From NCBI GenBank assembly GCA_030765055.1, contig CM060947.1, positions 106,903,017 through 106,967,016 on the forward strand: a stretch of 64,000 bases of DNA. The letters run 5' to 3'. The notes under the pieces are model-generated. The model ran no database searches. It was not told the DNA's origin and was given only the letters and a program-made list of their open reading frames with translations. The translations under genes and the position numbers were made by a program. The stretch comes from Mantis religiosa. Its lineage: Eukaryota > Arthropoda > Insecta > Mantodea > Mantidae. Of the stretch, positions 14,851 through 57,869 are shown piece after piece; within the stretch, counting starts at the first letter, position 1; each line of letters starts with the position of its first letter.

Positions 14851-15074
14851 GGTGAAATTTGTGGGTATGTGGGGAGGATTATTGGCACACAAAGGGTTGA
14901 TATTGTAGAGATGTTTCGAACTGTTGTATTTGCGTAAAAGAAAGGCTGGTTGTATCTTAGTACATTACAATTAACTTGAGTTGGCAGCTGAGTAAAATGC
15001 ACACTAAATGAATTGGTCTCTTACAAATCCTGAAATGACGGTGAGGACGATTTGTACATGTAAAGCTATTGATG

Positions 15075-16074
15075 NNNNNNNNNNNNNNNNNNNNNNNNNN
15101 NNNNNNNNNNNNNNNNNNNNNNNNNNNNNNNNNNNNNNNNNNNNNNNNNNNNNNNNNNNNNNNNNNNNNNNNNNNNNNNNNNNNNNNNNNNNNNNNNNNN
15201 NNNNNNNNNNNNNNNNNNNNNNNNNNNNNNNNNNNNNNNNNNNNNNNNNNNNNNNNNNNNNNNNNNNNNNNNNNNNNNNNNNNNNNNNNNNNNNNNNNNN
15301 NNNNNNNNNNNNNNNNNNNNNNNNNNNNNNNNNNNNNNNNNNNNNNNNNNNNNNNNNNNNNNNNNNNNNNNNNNNNNNNNNNNNNNNNNNNNNNNNNNNN
15401 NNNNNNNNNNNNNNNNNNNNNNNNNNNNNNNNNNNNNNNNNNNNNNNNNNNNNNNNNNNNNNNNNNNNNNNNNNNNNNNNNNNNNNNNNNNNNNNNNNNN
15501 NNNNNNNNNNNNNNNNNNNNNNNNNNNNNNNNNNNNNNNNNNNNNNNNNNNNNNNNNNNNNNNNNNNNNNNNNNNNNNNNNNNNNNNNNNNNNNNNNNNN
15601 NNNNNNNNNNNNNNNNNNNNNNNNNNNNNNNNNNNNNNNNNNNNNNNNNNNNNNNNNNNNNNNNNNNNNNNNNNNNNNNNNNNNNNNNNNNNNNNNNNNN
15701 NNNNNNNNNNNNNNNNNNNNNNNNNNNNNNNNNNNNNNNNNNNNNNNNNNNNNNNNNNNNNNNNNNNNNNNNNNNNNNNNNNNNNNNNNNNNNNNNNNNN
15801 NNNNNNNNNNNNNNNNNNNNNNNNNNNNNNNNNNNNNNNNNNNNNNNNNNNNNNNNNNNNNNNNNNNNNNNNNNNNNNNNNNNNNNNNNNNNNNNNNNNN
15901 NNNNNNNNNNNNNNNNNNNNNNNNNNNNNNNNNNNNNNNNNNNNNNNNNNNNNNNNNNNNNNNNNNNNNNNNNNNNNNNNNNNNNNNNNNNNNNNNNNNN
16001 NNNNNNNNNNNNNNNNNNNNNNNNNNNNNNNNNNNNNNNNNNNNNNNNNNNNNNNNNNNNNNNNNNNNNNNNNN
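15075..16074. other. Assembly gap (1,000 N)
   Basis: Exactly 1,000 N bases. The round length suggests a fixed-size scaffold gap and not a measured distance. Translations through it are meaningless. Confidence 0.99.
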
Positions 16075-18524
16075 TTGTTATCTTCGAATATTTTTTATTG
16101 TTTATACTCTTCTAGTTTAAGGGATCCTCTAGACTGAGTACACCATTCTTCTTTTTCCCCAGCTTAATAGCTAGGTACAACGGGCTATTGCCAATTTTAC
16201 TTATAATTGTGGCTATAAGCTAGACAACGAGGGGGACACCTCAAGGGACACCTCAAAACACTGTGACCTACATATATATACTGAGATTACCAACCTTCAG
16301 AAGAATAGAAAGGAGCACAGGAGGCTACAGACCACAGACAGCTTTCTTATTCCAGAGAATTCTTAAGCAAGAATATATCACGTGTAGGTATCATATCGTG
16401 CATAGACGTGTTATTTTTTCTATACCTTATACTATACTATGCACTATGCATGCTATAATAAATACGTCGGATATATGAGAATACGCCTAGGTGGAGAAAG
16501 TTGTGTTGGTACTAACTAAGCTTTGTCCCAGTATACGACAGATTGTCGGGTTTGATACTGGTGATGTAACTTACGAACTCTACTGGTTTTCCAGCCACTA
16601 AAAAGATGTTTTAAATCTCTTAAATTGTCTGATGCTAATAAAAATAAATTGAAACAGAAGTTGGCTCTAGAGCAGTTGCCTAGCACACAAATAGTTAACC
16701 TGCGTTGGCACCGTAGCTCAGCCGATACAACTGCTTACTGTGTTTGACTGGGAGTTTTTCCTGACTGGGAGTCTATATTTTTCTGTAGCCAAATTTATTC
16801 CCTATCTTCCACAGGGTACATTAAAGTGTGAATGTGTGTGTTTGTTTGTGTGTGCCATTTAATGCAGTGGTATCAATCGTGGCTCTGAGAGGTAGTGCGT
16901 CACATTGAGCCACTTGCCATGCCCAGAAGTTGAAGTTGAAGCCAAGGTTAAAGTAAGTTATTAAGTGACAATGAAAACCAACTGAAGTCACAATATTATT
17001 TCATATGCCTTAAAGTTCTGAATCCTTGAAAATGTGAAATAAAGGTGCTAACTAATGATAAATAATGATTTCCAATGTTGCGTTACACAATAAAATATCT
17101 TATATCTGAATACTTGAAAAAAAGGAGAGGTGAACTAATGACAATTTGATCATTAATCCAGTGATATTGTTTTTAATAGTAACTTAGAAATTGAAGGTTA
17201 ACATTTTAAACAAATGATTAGGAAAAAGAGCAGGAATTTATTTTTGGCACCTTTTTGTCATTCCTACGTTAGTAAATATGATGCTGGACGCCAATGGGCA
17301 ACACTAAATGATGTTTATCTAACGTTAATTGTATCACTTGTGTCATCAACTTTCATAGGTGACAAAGACACATTTGAATGCAGCCGTTAGGCCATTGTTT
17401 TCTTCAACATATGACGTTGGAGCTGTTATACTATTCAGGAACTTTTAGGAACCTTTGTTACATTGTATTGCATCTTCTTTTTACTAAGTATTTAAAATAG
17501 ATCGAGTACTGCACTCGACCCAAAAACGATATCAGGATTTTATTCAAAATATAGTTTTGAATCCTCTGAAGATGGAAATTTTTTATTAAACCTCGCAAAT
17601 TTGTTTCAAATATTATAAATTTACAATATTTGGTATCCAAGTACGTGGCTCAAAGATTTTAAAAATAATTCTTTTGTTTGATGTGAGGGAAATATTTCGT
17701 AATCTTTACTGTGCTGAAACAACTCAAGTGACTTGTCAAAATATCATAATGTAATATAATCATACCTCAAGAAAATTTGGGCGTTTTTAAACAAAATTTT
17801 GCTAGTTACATACGTTCAATCTCACAAAATTTCAAGTTGTATAAAACTAGCAAAGTTTAAGTTTCTAGTTAACATAGCTAGAGATTGTCAATAAAGAGTT
17901 TCTTCAAAATGGTGTGTGCATCTTTCTTCTCACTTTACACATCACTACATAAAAGTCCAAATACATATTTTATGGCGATTGAGCTTTTACATCAATAAAA
18001 TTAATGAATATGACATCGTCAACGTAATGGGTAAAATGGAAGATTTTCTTGATACCACATCATTTTATGGTACTGAAAATGATTTGTTTAAGAATACTTT
18101 AACGGCCGTATAAGTAAAAGTGTACTTAATGCTGAGATCGTAGATAAGTAATTTAAACGATGAGAACTAGAAATGCAGATCTACAGAGATCTGATGCTGT
18201 ATACACCACTGAAGTTAGAGGCTAGTCTGCTGTGTTTTACCTTGTATAGTTCAATAGAATAACCTCTGTGTCACGATAGATTTCAGCACAGTCTCAGATG
18301 ATACTGATGCACAATAGAAATATGTATAGAACATTTACAATTGGCCTTCACTTGATTTGCGAGAAGAATAAAGTGACGTCATCTCTATTGTCAACTCATA
18401 TCATGGCTACAAAAGTATCATTTTTGAGAATGTATTAATGGTCAAGTTCATCCTAGGACAACATAAATGTTTCACGAAACACTGTTACTTCTGAGAATGT
18501 GGAATAACCCTGTTCTCGGGAGTG
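16075..18524. other. Non-coding stretch, no gene seen
   Basis: A tRNA-like head (ACCGTAGCTCAGCCGATAC) near 16708-16730 may begin another degraded SINE. Otherwise AT-rich with no recognised gene. Confidence 0.4.
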
Positions 18525-18542
18525 ATGATGATGATGATGATG

Positions 18543-18605
<63 letters not shown>
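18525..18605. repeat. (TGA)n followed by (TA)n microsatellite
   Basis: A short TGA run (18525-18544) is followed by about 60 bp of TA repeat. The TGA run could be a LINE tail like those at 12091 and 23657, but no LINE body precedes it. Confidence 0.9.
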
Positions 18606-18607
<2 letters not shown>

Positions 18608-19499
18608 AGCGCTCAACTACGGCGGTCAGCAGCGACCTTTAAAAAACTAGTCATGGCAAGAGCCAGATACAAAACTTTCTAAAAACTATACAAGTGTAAC
18701 AAAACCTATTAAAAATACACGTAGATAAAAAACATCAATCAAAACCTACTAAAAATTTCGTTCACTAAATCCTAAACTCTAAACTAGACAAGAATCTAAA
18801 AACCTTCTCCACGGGTCTCCACGCACGGCACTTTCACCTTGGGGATATGATGTACAGTTGGAATAATTAGATAGAGTTTTTCGAAACCATAGCTCTGATA
18901 GATATATGAGAAATTTACGGAATTACTTATTGGATAACCAACACCTTCAAAGGCACAAGGATGTTTTATGTACAATAATACACTGCACAAAATGCCATTT
19001 ATTTAGTCCATGAAAGCTTTATGTTGTGCTTCTTATGCTAGTACTTGACTGGTCTGCTCGCTCTAAAGACCTTTTAATCCACCAATTGATTATTATATGT
19101 AGAGAATGTTTAATAATAACGTTTATATATTAATCTTCACACGCTCGACTAATTAGGAGATGGTATCCAATGGGCTTTTGTTAATATTTTCACTGCAGAA
19201 ATTCATCAAGGATGTTCAACATCAGGTGCTAAGCTTGTATAGATGCAGAGAGACATAATTTCAAACATCTTTTATAATGGAAGGTAAGCGTAACCTATTT
19301 ATACCTTTTCGTACCCTTGGTAAGGATTACAGAGGAGACAAACGGCGGTCCGATCCGTCACCACTGTAAAACAAGTTCGCATGTTCCAGGGAGAAGGCTA
19401 CCCAGTTGCTTTCTTCAGGATAAAGCTAGCTATGCCTTAGATTTACAAGCTGTTTGGCATCAAATATTTAATCCAAATTTGTTTACAATTTTAATAAAA

Positions 19500-19915
19500 T
19501 ACCAGGGTACCTAAGATTTTGCACCCTATCCTTTCATCCCGAGGAACACAAAAGCGTTGCCTCACAACCTAACAACCCAGTACCATCCGACATAAAACCC
19601 TCACCTGCAGTAAAACCCCTAACGGGTGGGCACGCAGCAAAAACTTTCAGGCTGTATACAGCCTGCCAGCACCCGACTGGACTAGACTGGTAGAGTTGAT
19701 AACAGTGAGTGCAGAGTCGAAACCGTGGTTTTAAAACGCCGAGTTTCCGGCTGGGGGTGGTTCCAAGATGCTCACCACACCTCCTCTCTGTGTCGGATTG
19801 ATGATCGCCTACCTCTGTCTTGTGTGTATGGGCATTAGGGTGGTAGTCGGGTTGGCAGACTCAAGCCCATTTTGGACTGTTACGCTATGGGTTACGTTAG
19901 CAGGTTACAGTGGAC
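19500..19915 (+). mobile_element. Probable retroelement 3' region with A-rich tail
   Basis: About 400 bp of more GC-balanced sequence, unlike its AT-rich flanks, runs directly into the (AAAT)n array. Non-LTR elements commonly end this way. No protein is recognisable, so this would be an untranslated 3' region. Confidence 0.4.
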
Positions 19916-21015
<1,100 letters not shown>

Positions 21016-22660
21016 GGTAAACTGATATTTAAACGAGTCGGATGTTCTTAGATCTTAAAGCTCACATTCGTTTTCTCAGAAGGTTATAAGAACCATTTCT
21101 AACATCCATAACAGAATCTATTGCAAAGATCATTTTAGAAGATTAGAGATATTAACCCTTCCTTGAATGTAAACATTCTGTATCCTAAAATTCTTTGTAT
21201 GCAATCGGGCCTCATTTATAACCTCTTCTTTATGCGGATAACTGTGGATCATATAGTTAATCCAAGAAGGGTGATCAGCCCAATGTCTGGTCTCATTTAT
21301 AGCAAATAACGAAATTCCTAGGTCGAGCACTAGACAAAATTGTAACATACACCATCGCAGTGCTAAACTGTCTTGCTTCTTAAAAGGTGTGCATTATGAA
21401 ACCATCAAAGTGTTTGGTGCTGATAATTTGGGTGCTTTTAAAAATGCTGCTAGAGAGTACCTATTCTTAATATCATTTTATTATGTGTAAGACTACCTGA
21501 ATGACAAATTATCCTGATAATGCGTACATAGCTCTGTAAGTAGAATCTGACTGTTCCAATGACCAATCATTGCCACTTTACGTGTGATGCCTGTTTATAG
21601 ACTATTTAAATGTATATGTATTGTAGAAATGACAATAAATGGTATCCATTTCAAATACAATAGTAAAATATTGAGACATTATGGCAAAAGCCATGTGAAG
21701 GTTGATTGGTTGATTTAAAAAAAGTGATTTTGTATCATATATAATTACCCTGCCTTGTTTTTCATATCACTTTTTATATTGGCTGTATATAATGTGTCTC
21801 TTATGTCCAATTTTCAAAAGTACATGCTGTTAAACTCTATACCTCTTTGACATGTTCAATGTTCATAGGCCTTTGTGGCTACAAGTGAACTCACCGAAAA
21901 TAAAACTAATCTAATCTAATCAGAATAAGAGAAAAGATCCGAAGAAATAAGCCTTGTTTGGATGAGATTTGAACTTGGGATTTCTGAATGTGAAGTAAGC
22001 ACACCATTTCTATACCATGGAAGTGGGCTGATATGAATTATTTCTTAAAATATTTTAATAATAAATATGTAATGACTTTACACTACATTTCGTCTGTTAC
22101 AACTGAGTACTAAATAATGTTATAAAAAAGCAAATTGTGTTCAGGTCAATATCAGGAATAACTGAACCGATATATTATAGTTAAAGGATATGCCCATTTA
22201 CAAAATGATTAATTAATTCGCCCATAGTTTGTGATGTTTAGGGCTTCTATAATTCATAGAAGCTACGTGGCTTTGTGTTATTAAACAGTGATGGTACCAA
22301 AACAAAGGTACTAATGCTACTAAAAATAGCACAGGCATTTGTGAAATTATTTCATTGTCAAAGGATACAGGCTATGCAGATTTCAAGGACTTTAATAAAT
22401 GTCGAGAAAGGTTTCTGAACAGTAAAATATGTTTTTGTTTTACAAGTGAGATATGTTATATGAAGTAATACGCTTTGTATAATTTTTGAATACTAAATTG
22501 AGTGACCTGTTTCTATAAACCTTGAATGTGTATTTCGCAGGTAGGCGTGACTTCACAAGGTCATCGTTGCAACTTTCTCCTGTTGGAAATATACCACAAC
22601 CACGTGGTTACTGCATTTGTGTGATGTTTATCCCACGTCTTACATCTATTGAAATGTTAA
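21016..22660. other. Upstream flank of CYP4G, no gene seen
   Basis: A tract with repeated TAATC near 21905-21920, after CTACAAGTGAACTCACCG, looks like another LINE 3' terminus, but no coding part is visible. The rest is AT-rich non-coding DNA that may include regulatory sequence for the downstream P450. Confidence 0.4.
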
Positions 22661-22666
22661 TTAGTG

Positions 22667-22674
22667 TATAAAAG
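22667..22674 (+). promoter_or_regulatory. Candidate TATA box of the CYP4G gene
   Basis: TATAAAAG lies 58 bp before the ATG, which would put transcription start near 22697-22705 and leave a short leader of 20-28 nt. I see no strong arthropod initiator (TCAGT) there, and an upstream untranslated exon cannot be excluded. Confidence 0.4.
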
Positions 22675-22724
22675 CGTGCTACATTTTGTTTGCGGAGTTC
22701 CTCGTGCAATACTGAAACAACAAA

Positions 22725-51482
<28,758 letters not shown>

Positions 51483-51619
51483 AATAAAATACTTTTTAGT
51501 CATTGCAAGATATTATTTTGAAATATTATGTTTAGTGATAGCTAAGATTATTATAAAACATTACATTAATATTTTAATAGCGTTATTTTGTAATAATTGT
51601 GCTGTAGCTGATATATAGC

Positions 51620-51625
51620 AATAAA
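51620..51625 (+). terminator. Candidate polyadenylation signal of CYP4G
   Basis: AATAAA 138 bp after the stop codon. Another AATAAA directly after the stop (51483-51488) is also possible but would leave almost no 3' untranslated region. Confidence 0.5.
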
Positions 51626-52319
51626 CAAATGAAAAGTGGAGTTTAATCACTAAAACATTTACTGTTATAACCTCTCCCTCCTTTCTAGTTAACTAGGGCC
51701 ATTCAAACGTAATATATATAATTATTCAATTTCTGTATCATATTAGCTGTTTACTTCCATCCCCTCTCTGTAAATATGTAGCATGGAAGTGAAATGATCC
51801 TGCAGAATTTAAGAGCAAATTCGCCCTACTGTGAATAACAAGAGGGTCTGGTACAAAAAATCAAAAATTTGTAGTTAACCACAAAAAATATTTTTATCCA
51901 AAAATATATCATCAATTTTCTGAATTACTGTTAATTAAAGGTTATTAATTAATGACTATATTCATAAAAACTGAATAAACTATGTTTTGTTTTAACGTAC
52001 TTCACTAGAGTGAATGCCTGTTGTCTTTAAATTGAAACGGTCCATAATTTGTAACCTTCTTAATTATGCTAGGACCAGCATCAGATACCTTTACTTTCTT
52101 GAGATGGCGGTATATTAATAGATGACGGTAAATCTTTATTTAACTTATGGATTTTTTCAAAGTCACAATCCAAGATCTGGGCAGTTAAAGAAGCTATGGA
52201 TAAAAACAACGTACACAATGCCGCGATTTACAAATTCAAAAATTTGGACATGATATTAATTTGTGAAGAAACATAGTGCAATTTTCAACAGTTTTGTAAC
52301 AAATGTAGATATATTTATT

Positions 52320-53450
52320 TGTTCCCTTTTGTTAGCGGGGTCGGTGGTACACGTAGAGAAATTGAGAATGACAACGATCTGACGAAATCTCAACATAGAA
52401 AATTTGGTTGATGAAAATCCTTATCAGAGCATCGCGATATTGCACGCGAAGAAGTGGGTGTCCCTCTGGACTGTACTTAGAACGTTTAAGGAAAATTTAT
52501 AGCGCACATATCACTTCCAGCGAAACCAAAGTTGATCACCAAATTAGTTTGATCCATGTTTTGGGTTTTACGGGTGCCTGCTTCGTCAGTTTGTACAAAA
52601 TCCATATTTTGTAGCCAAGAAATTGGTGACGAGACTCAACTCACACATGTGAACTATACAACAGCAGAAATTTCAGCATATATTCTCGATTAATATAGAT
52701 TCTCCAGTTATGGACCAGCATTATTGGAGTTCTTGGAAGGGGCCATTCCTTCCATTGCGCTTGACTAATACAATATTATATCAGTGGATTTTAAAGTACC
52801 AATTGCCTAAATTTGTGCAAGTCGTCCCGCTGGAGAGAGTGCGAAATGAAATGTATAGTGTTTAACGCCCGCTTTTACTACATACTGCACCGCAGGTGGT
52901 AACACTGATGATACATGAGATGATGATGGCACACCGTTGCAATGAGATGGTGGGGGAAACCGGAGGTCCCGGAGAAAACCCGCCCCAGCGCCGTGTTGTC
53001 CACCACAAATCTCACTTTGCGGTCGCCTGGGATTGAACACGGGCCGCCTTGGTGAGAGCCAAGCGGTCTAACCACTGAGCGACGGCGCGGCCTAGAGAGG
53101 GCGAAGATGTAGTTCCTCACGACGGTGCACTACCTCACACCAATCTTGCAGTCATCAATTGACGAAGACTTTCCCGAACTGCTCCCCCGATCCAGCAGAA
53201 CTGTTGAAACGGTCGATTTGAACCTGTGACTTGGCCTATCAAATTGCCAGACTTGGATTACCTAGAATTTTATTTATGGGGTGGCATGAAAATCGTAGCA
53301 TTTAGTTGTGGAATAGAAACTGCGGACGAGCTGCATCAGCACACTTTCTCAGCAGTTGAACAAGTTAGTAACAATCCAGAGGTGCATCAGAGCTGGTGAA
53401 AAAGATGTGAAGTCTCACTAGAAGCAAATGGTTGACATATGCATATGAGT
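52320..53450 (+). mobile_element. Tc1/mariner-superfamily-like transposase remnant, split by a SINE
   Basis: The plus strand contains, across frameshifts, an N-terminal NIENLVDENPYQSI-like segment (about 52390-52430), then a VPHDGALPHTNLAV segment (about 53110-53155), a PIKLPDLDYLEFYLWGG segment (about 53235-53290, equivalent to the SPDLTPLDFFLWG block) and a tail to about 53410. Conserved block order supports a DDE transposase. The two halves are separated by the SINE at 52846-53093. Confidence 0.6.
52846..53093 (-). repeat. tRNA-Glu-derived SINE inserted in a transposon relic
   Basis: Full-length minus-strand copy flanked by a 12-bp target-site duplication, AGAGAG(T/G)GCGAA (52834-52845 and 53094-53105), with one difference. 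Confidence 0.92.
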
Positions 53451-53663
53451 TGAAATGTCAATGTATTAATGCGTTATTTCAGTAAAGAAAATATAATTGG
53501 TAACATTTATAGTGAGATTAATATGATTATACTTTTTCCAAATAAGGATGACAAGTTACCCGAGTTTTATAGGCAGTTATTTATCAGGCATTAACTTTAA
53601 AATTTCATCGAATCCTTCGGAATCGAACATACAACTGAGCCACGATTGATATTCATAGATATA

Positions 53664-54096
53664 TAGAATTACATTTCTGTTTCCATACTTCTCGGCATGC
53701 TTCATCTAGAAGTGATGTTTGATATAAAAATGTACATAGAGGAATAGCTACACAGATAGATTATCCTTTCATTTTGTTCAATACAGATTTAATCCAATTA
53801 CCATTTCTTACAGAACGATTGTTTTCTTACGCTGCGCTCTACCTCTAGCTCTAAACACCACTAATTGCCACCAGGTGCCTCCTTTTATGTAGAATTACAT
53901 TTCTGTTTCCATACTTCTCGGCATGCTTCATCTAGAAGTGATGTTTGATATAAAAATGTACATAGAGGAATAGCTACACAGATAGATTATCCTTTCATTT
54001 TGTTCAATACAGATTTAATCCAATTACCATTTCTTACGCTGCGCTCTACCTCTAGCTCTACACAGCACTAATTGCCACCAGGTGCCTCCTTTTATG
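53664..54096. repeat. Tandem duplication, 226-bp unit
   Basis: Two near-identical units, 53664-53889 and 53890-54096. The second lacks about 19 bp that in the first lie between two copies of TTCTTAC, the mark of a slippage deletion between short direct repeats. Confidence 0.93.
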
Positions 54097-54519
54097 TAAC
54101 ATGAGAGAAAACCATCTTGAGTAAGCCAGGGTAGTAGACTGGGGAGAGGAAATGCTTGCTGCAGTAATTAAGTGCCAGTTCTTGACCCATGCTCTAAACT
54201 CTTATTTCAAATTTACGTTCTGTAGAGAAGTTCAGATACTTAAATTAATTCCAATGTTTTCCCATACTTATAAGTGCTAATGTACGGGCAATTAAACTGA
54301 TGGTTTGTTTATAAACCTTGTTTATAAAGCTACCAAGTAAATTATGGTTAGTTTGTGACTGTCGAAAGCATTAGGTATGAATAGCTGTGTCAGTTTTGTT
54401 CATCTAAGCTTCTTGAAATGTATAATAAACACACATTCCACTTTATTATATCGATTGTAAGATATTCGTGCTGACATGAAGTATATATAGTATTCCCATC
54501 TTAAAAGGAGTATATTATA

Positions 54520-55513
54520 AGAGGGTGAGTCAAAAAGTAATGCCTCCTATTTTTTTTCTCTTTTAATTGCCAAGAAAATTGAATCCAATTTACATAGCTT
54601 GAAAACTACAACATTGGCGATTAATTTGTCTCTATTCAATATAATTTCCGTCCTTTTCCATAGTTTTGGTCCATCTTTTAACTAGGGCATGTATTCCAGT
54701 GTGGTAAAGCACACGGTCTTGCTTCCTAAGCCATTGACGCACGGACGGTTTCACAGCCTCCTCATCTTCCAAATGAAACCCACGATGAGCTTCCTTTAGT
54801 GGCCCGAACAGATGGAAGTCTGATGGTGTCAGGTCAGGGCTGTGAGGTAAGACTTGCCATCCCAATTTCTCAATTTCTGCAGTGGTGTAACGGCTGGTGT
54901 GTGGTCTTGCATTGTCATGCAAAAGAAGAACATCCGCCATAGTTTTTGTTATGCGAACTCGGCGAAGACGTGCTTTCAGCTTTTTGAGAGTTCTGACGTA
55001 TTGGACAGAATTTATTGTGCATCCCTGCTAAAAAAAAAAAAACAATCATAAGCACACCCTCTGCATCCCAAAACACTGTCGCCATAACTTCCCCTGCTGA
55101 CCGCTGAGTTTTGGATTTTTTTTTCTTCGGTGACGTTGTGTGATGCCATTCCATTGACTTTCTCCTTGATTCACGTTCAAAAAAATGAGCCCGCGTTTCG
55201 TTTCCAGTAACAATTTTTTCCAGAGAATCCTCTCCCTCCAAATTGAAGCGCTGCAAGTGTTCGGAGGCTATTGTTTTCTTTGTTTCTTTGTTTTGGGCGG
55301 TTAACATTCTTGGTACCCAACGTGAACAAACTTTTGAGTAACCCAGTTATTGAATAATCGTCATCACACTGCCTTTACTGAGGGAGGTAATGCGACACAG
55401 TTCACCTGTTGTTAGCCGGCGATCACCACGAATGATGTCATCGACTCGCCTGCCACTTCGCTTTTCATCTGCCAATGGTGTTTCCTTTTGCATTACTTTT
55501 TGACCCACTCTCG
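54520..55513 (-). mobile_element. Mariner-family transposon, decayed
   Basis: Inverted ends sharing GTCAAAAAGTAATGC lie at 54520-54546 and 55488-55513, with TA on both sides. Minus-strand transposase pieces are a helix-turn-helix segment (GDRRLTTGELCRI, about 55365-55430), the KIVTGNETRAHFF block at about 55180-55220, where the catalytic Asp is Asn, LLHDNARPHTS (second Asp, about 54893-54925) and HSPDLTPSDFHLFGPLKEA (third Asp, about 54790-54850). There are at least two frameshifts. The start of the protein is missing between the right end and the helix-turn-helix segment. Confidence 0.88.
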
Positions 55514-55969
55514 TAAATGAAATAGAGTCGTAAAGTTCCCGGTTGGTGACAACTATAAACAATTGCACATAATTTATTTGCATAATACAGTGGAGTGTAA
55601 ATTCACATTATAAATTATGCTTTTCTAGTTTTAGAAATTATTACTACTGTATTGTTAAGTTTAACACAGAATAACCGTATTATACGTAACAATATAACGG
55701 TAATGACGTAAGAGGTGTTTAACTAAACATTTTTTTCATTTCAAGTAAAGCATTACATTGTCACATAAATATCACTGTAGTAGATCACTGCGTCATAATT
55801 AAAATGTCCCTTTTAAATTTCATACATATTATGTGCAGCCAAACCTTAAAACTGTTTAATGTCAGTAGCAGTTCCAGTGTTCGTCCTCACCATAACATAA
55901 ACCTCTCAAACAGAACAAGACACCCTTTAAACATTCCAAATAAAATCGTTGTAATTACGTGGAAATGTA

Positions 55970-56884
55970 CGAGGGCTGTTCAATAAAGAATGATCACATA
56001 TATATATTTTTTTTTTTTACAACGTACCTTTACTCATCCTCATAATTTTGATGGTCCTTCTCAAAATAGTCTCCCCAGAATGCCATGCACTTTTTCAAGC
56101 GTTTCTGCCAGTCTTCAAATACTGCTGGAAACTATTTTTGAGAGGTTCTTCAAAATCGCCTCCGCAGCCTTCACCACTGCTTCTGATGATGCCTCCCACG
56201 AAGGCGTTTCTTCAAGTTAAGGAATAGAAAAAAGTCACATGGGGTTAAATCCGGACTATAAGGAGGGCGAGGGATGCACTTCACGTTGATTTTTGCAATA
56301 TATTCAGCAATAACATTGGCAATATGCGGTCGCGCATTATCGTAGTGCAGCATCCAGCATGCTTCATGGAAATGTGGTCTTTTGCGCCTGATATAGACTT
56401 GCAATGTTTTCAGGACATCCATGTAGTATTGTCTAGTTACTGATGTGTGTGCAGGTACATCATGCTGATAAACTATTCCATGAATATCAAAGAATGAGAT
56501 GACCATAGCTTTTCGAGCAGAGGCAGCCACTTTTGCTATTTTGGGAGTTGGTGATGGAGGAGATTTGCACACTGAGCTTTGCTGTTTGCTCTCAGGATCA
56601 AAATGATGTAGCCAGTTTCATCAGCAGTGATTACATTTGAAAGAAACTCCGGATCTTCCTCTAACGTCAACTTAAACTGCATGTTACCTCCATTGTAGTG
56701 GTAGGCGATGTTGAACATGTTTGAACTTGCCTGGTTCTCACAGGCGGGAACCAGGAATACCAACAATGAAACTACTACGGCGTGTTTGTTTCACATTAAG
56801 CTAACAGAATATAATAAGGTTGAATTATAGTGCGGAAAATTATGACCGTAAAAATTATGATCATTCTTTACTGAACAGCCCTCG
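55970..56884 (-). mobile_element. Mariner element, internally shortened, second copy
   Basis: Inverted ends CGAGGGCTGTTCAATAAAG / CTTTACTGAACAGCCCTCG with intact TA duplications (55968-55969, 56885-56886). Minus-strand C-terminal transposase piece at 56171-56572 with MLHYDNARPH (second Asp) and PPYSPDLTPCDFFLF (third Asp). Same length class and same missing N-terminal half as 27491-28410. Confidence 0.9.
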
Positions 56885-57452
56885 TATAAATCAAGGTAAC
56901 ATTTGCAAATGGTGCAGTAAACAGTAACCTTAGTTTTCCCTGAATTTCCTGGCTCTCCCTTACCAGCGACAAAGCATTTCAATGTTCAATGCATGACTAC
57001 CGTTACTTAAATTACCTTTATAGAGTAGTTCATTGCGCCACCAGTAGAAGCAGACTACTCAATTAGCAAATTACACAATGTTGCAACATACTCTTACTTT
57101 TAAACGTGATCTAATTAATAGTCCACTTCATTACAAAAATTAATTAGAAGCATTTGTTCATTTATAGCCACTCTCTCACCTCCTTCATTCTGCTTAGTTC
57201 ACTTCCAGCCATTTACTTCATTTATTGACCAATGATAAGTGCCTCCAAGTGTTGTAGTCCATAATCAAGCCATGCATGCGCGTGTTCCTCTAAAGCAGAG
57301 CGGGCAGGCATCGCGATAGCAAACTTCGAGGTCACTCTCACAAATTAATAACAAATGGAGCAGTAAGTCCCAGTACTTAAGCACGCAACTACAACCTATG
57401 AAAACATAACGTGCTGCATTTTTGCTTTGGTATAAATTACATTTATATATCA

Positions 57453-57623
57453 GAACAGAAAAGTTTTCTACAATAAATTAAAAAAAAAATGGAACAGACA
57501 ACATTTTGAAAACAGAATGAGGAGGTTGGCTGTACGAACAAACGTAAAATGTATGCTAGAATATGCATGGATTATGCTCAGTAAGTTAACGTGTAAAGTA
57601 ATGGTTTTATCATAAAAATGTAG
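57453..57623. repeat. Direct repeat, left copy
   Basis: About 170 bp matching 59686-59838 in the same orientation (ACAGAAAAGTTTTC, AATAAATTAAAAAAAAA, GTTCGAAACAAAC-like and ACGTAAAATGTATGCT blocks), about 2.2 kb apart. Confidence 0.75.
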
Positions 57624-57869
57624 GAGGCGCTGGAGCAATACATATGTTATATATGCATTTTTCGTTAAAATGCAAGTGTTTATATAATATATTTGAACAT
57701 ATTCTGTTACTCTGTGTATATATGTGTATGGAATATCTTAGAATGAGATAGTTTGATAAAGCGACTCCATCTTAAAGTACTTTGGGAAGTCATCTTCCGC
57801 TTCGATCGTGAGAATCATCATAAAAACTATTAAAACTAATTAATTATTCTACTGCGTTAAGTTCTAATC

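Noticed and set aside
15008..16120. Long open frames of 348-370 codons
   Set aside because: They consist almost entirely of N and cross the assembly gap.
21905..21920. Telomere-like (TAATC)n tract
   Set aside because: Only about three units, and it follows sequence that looks like a LINE 3' end. The insect telomere repeat is TTAGG.
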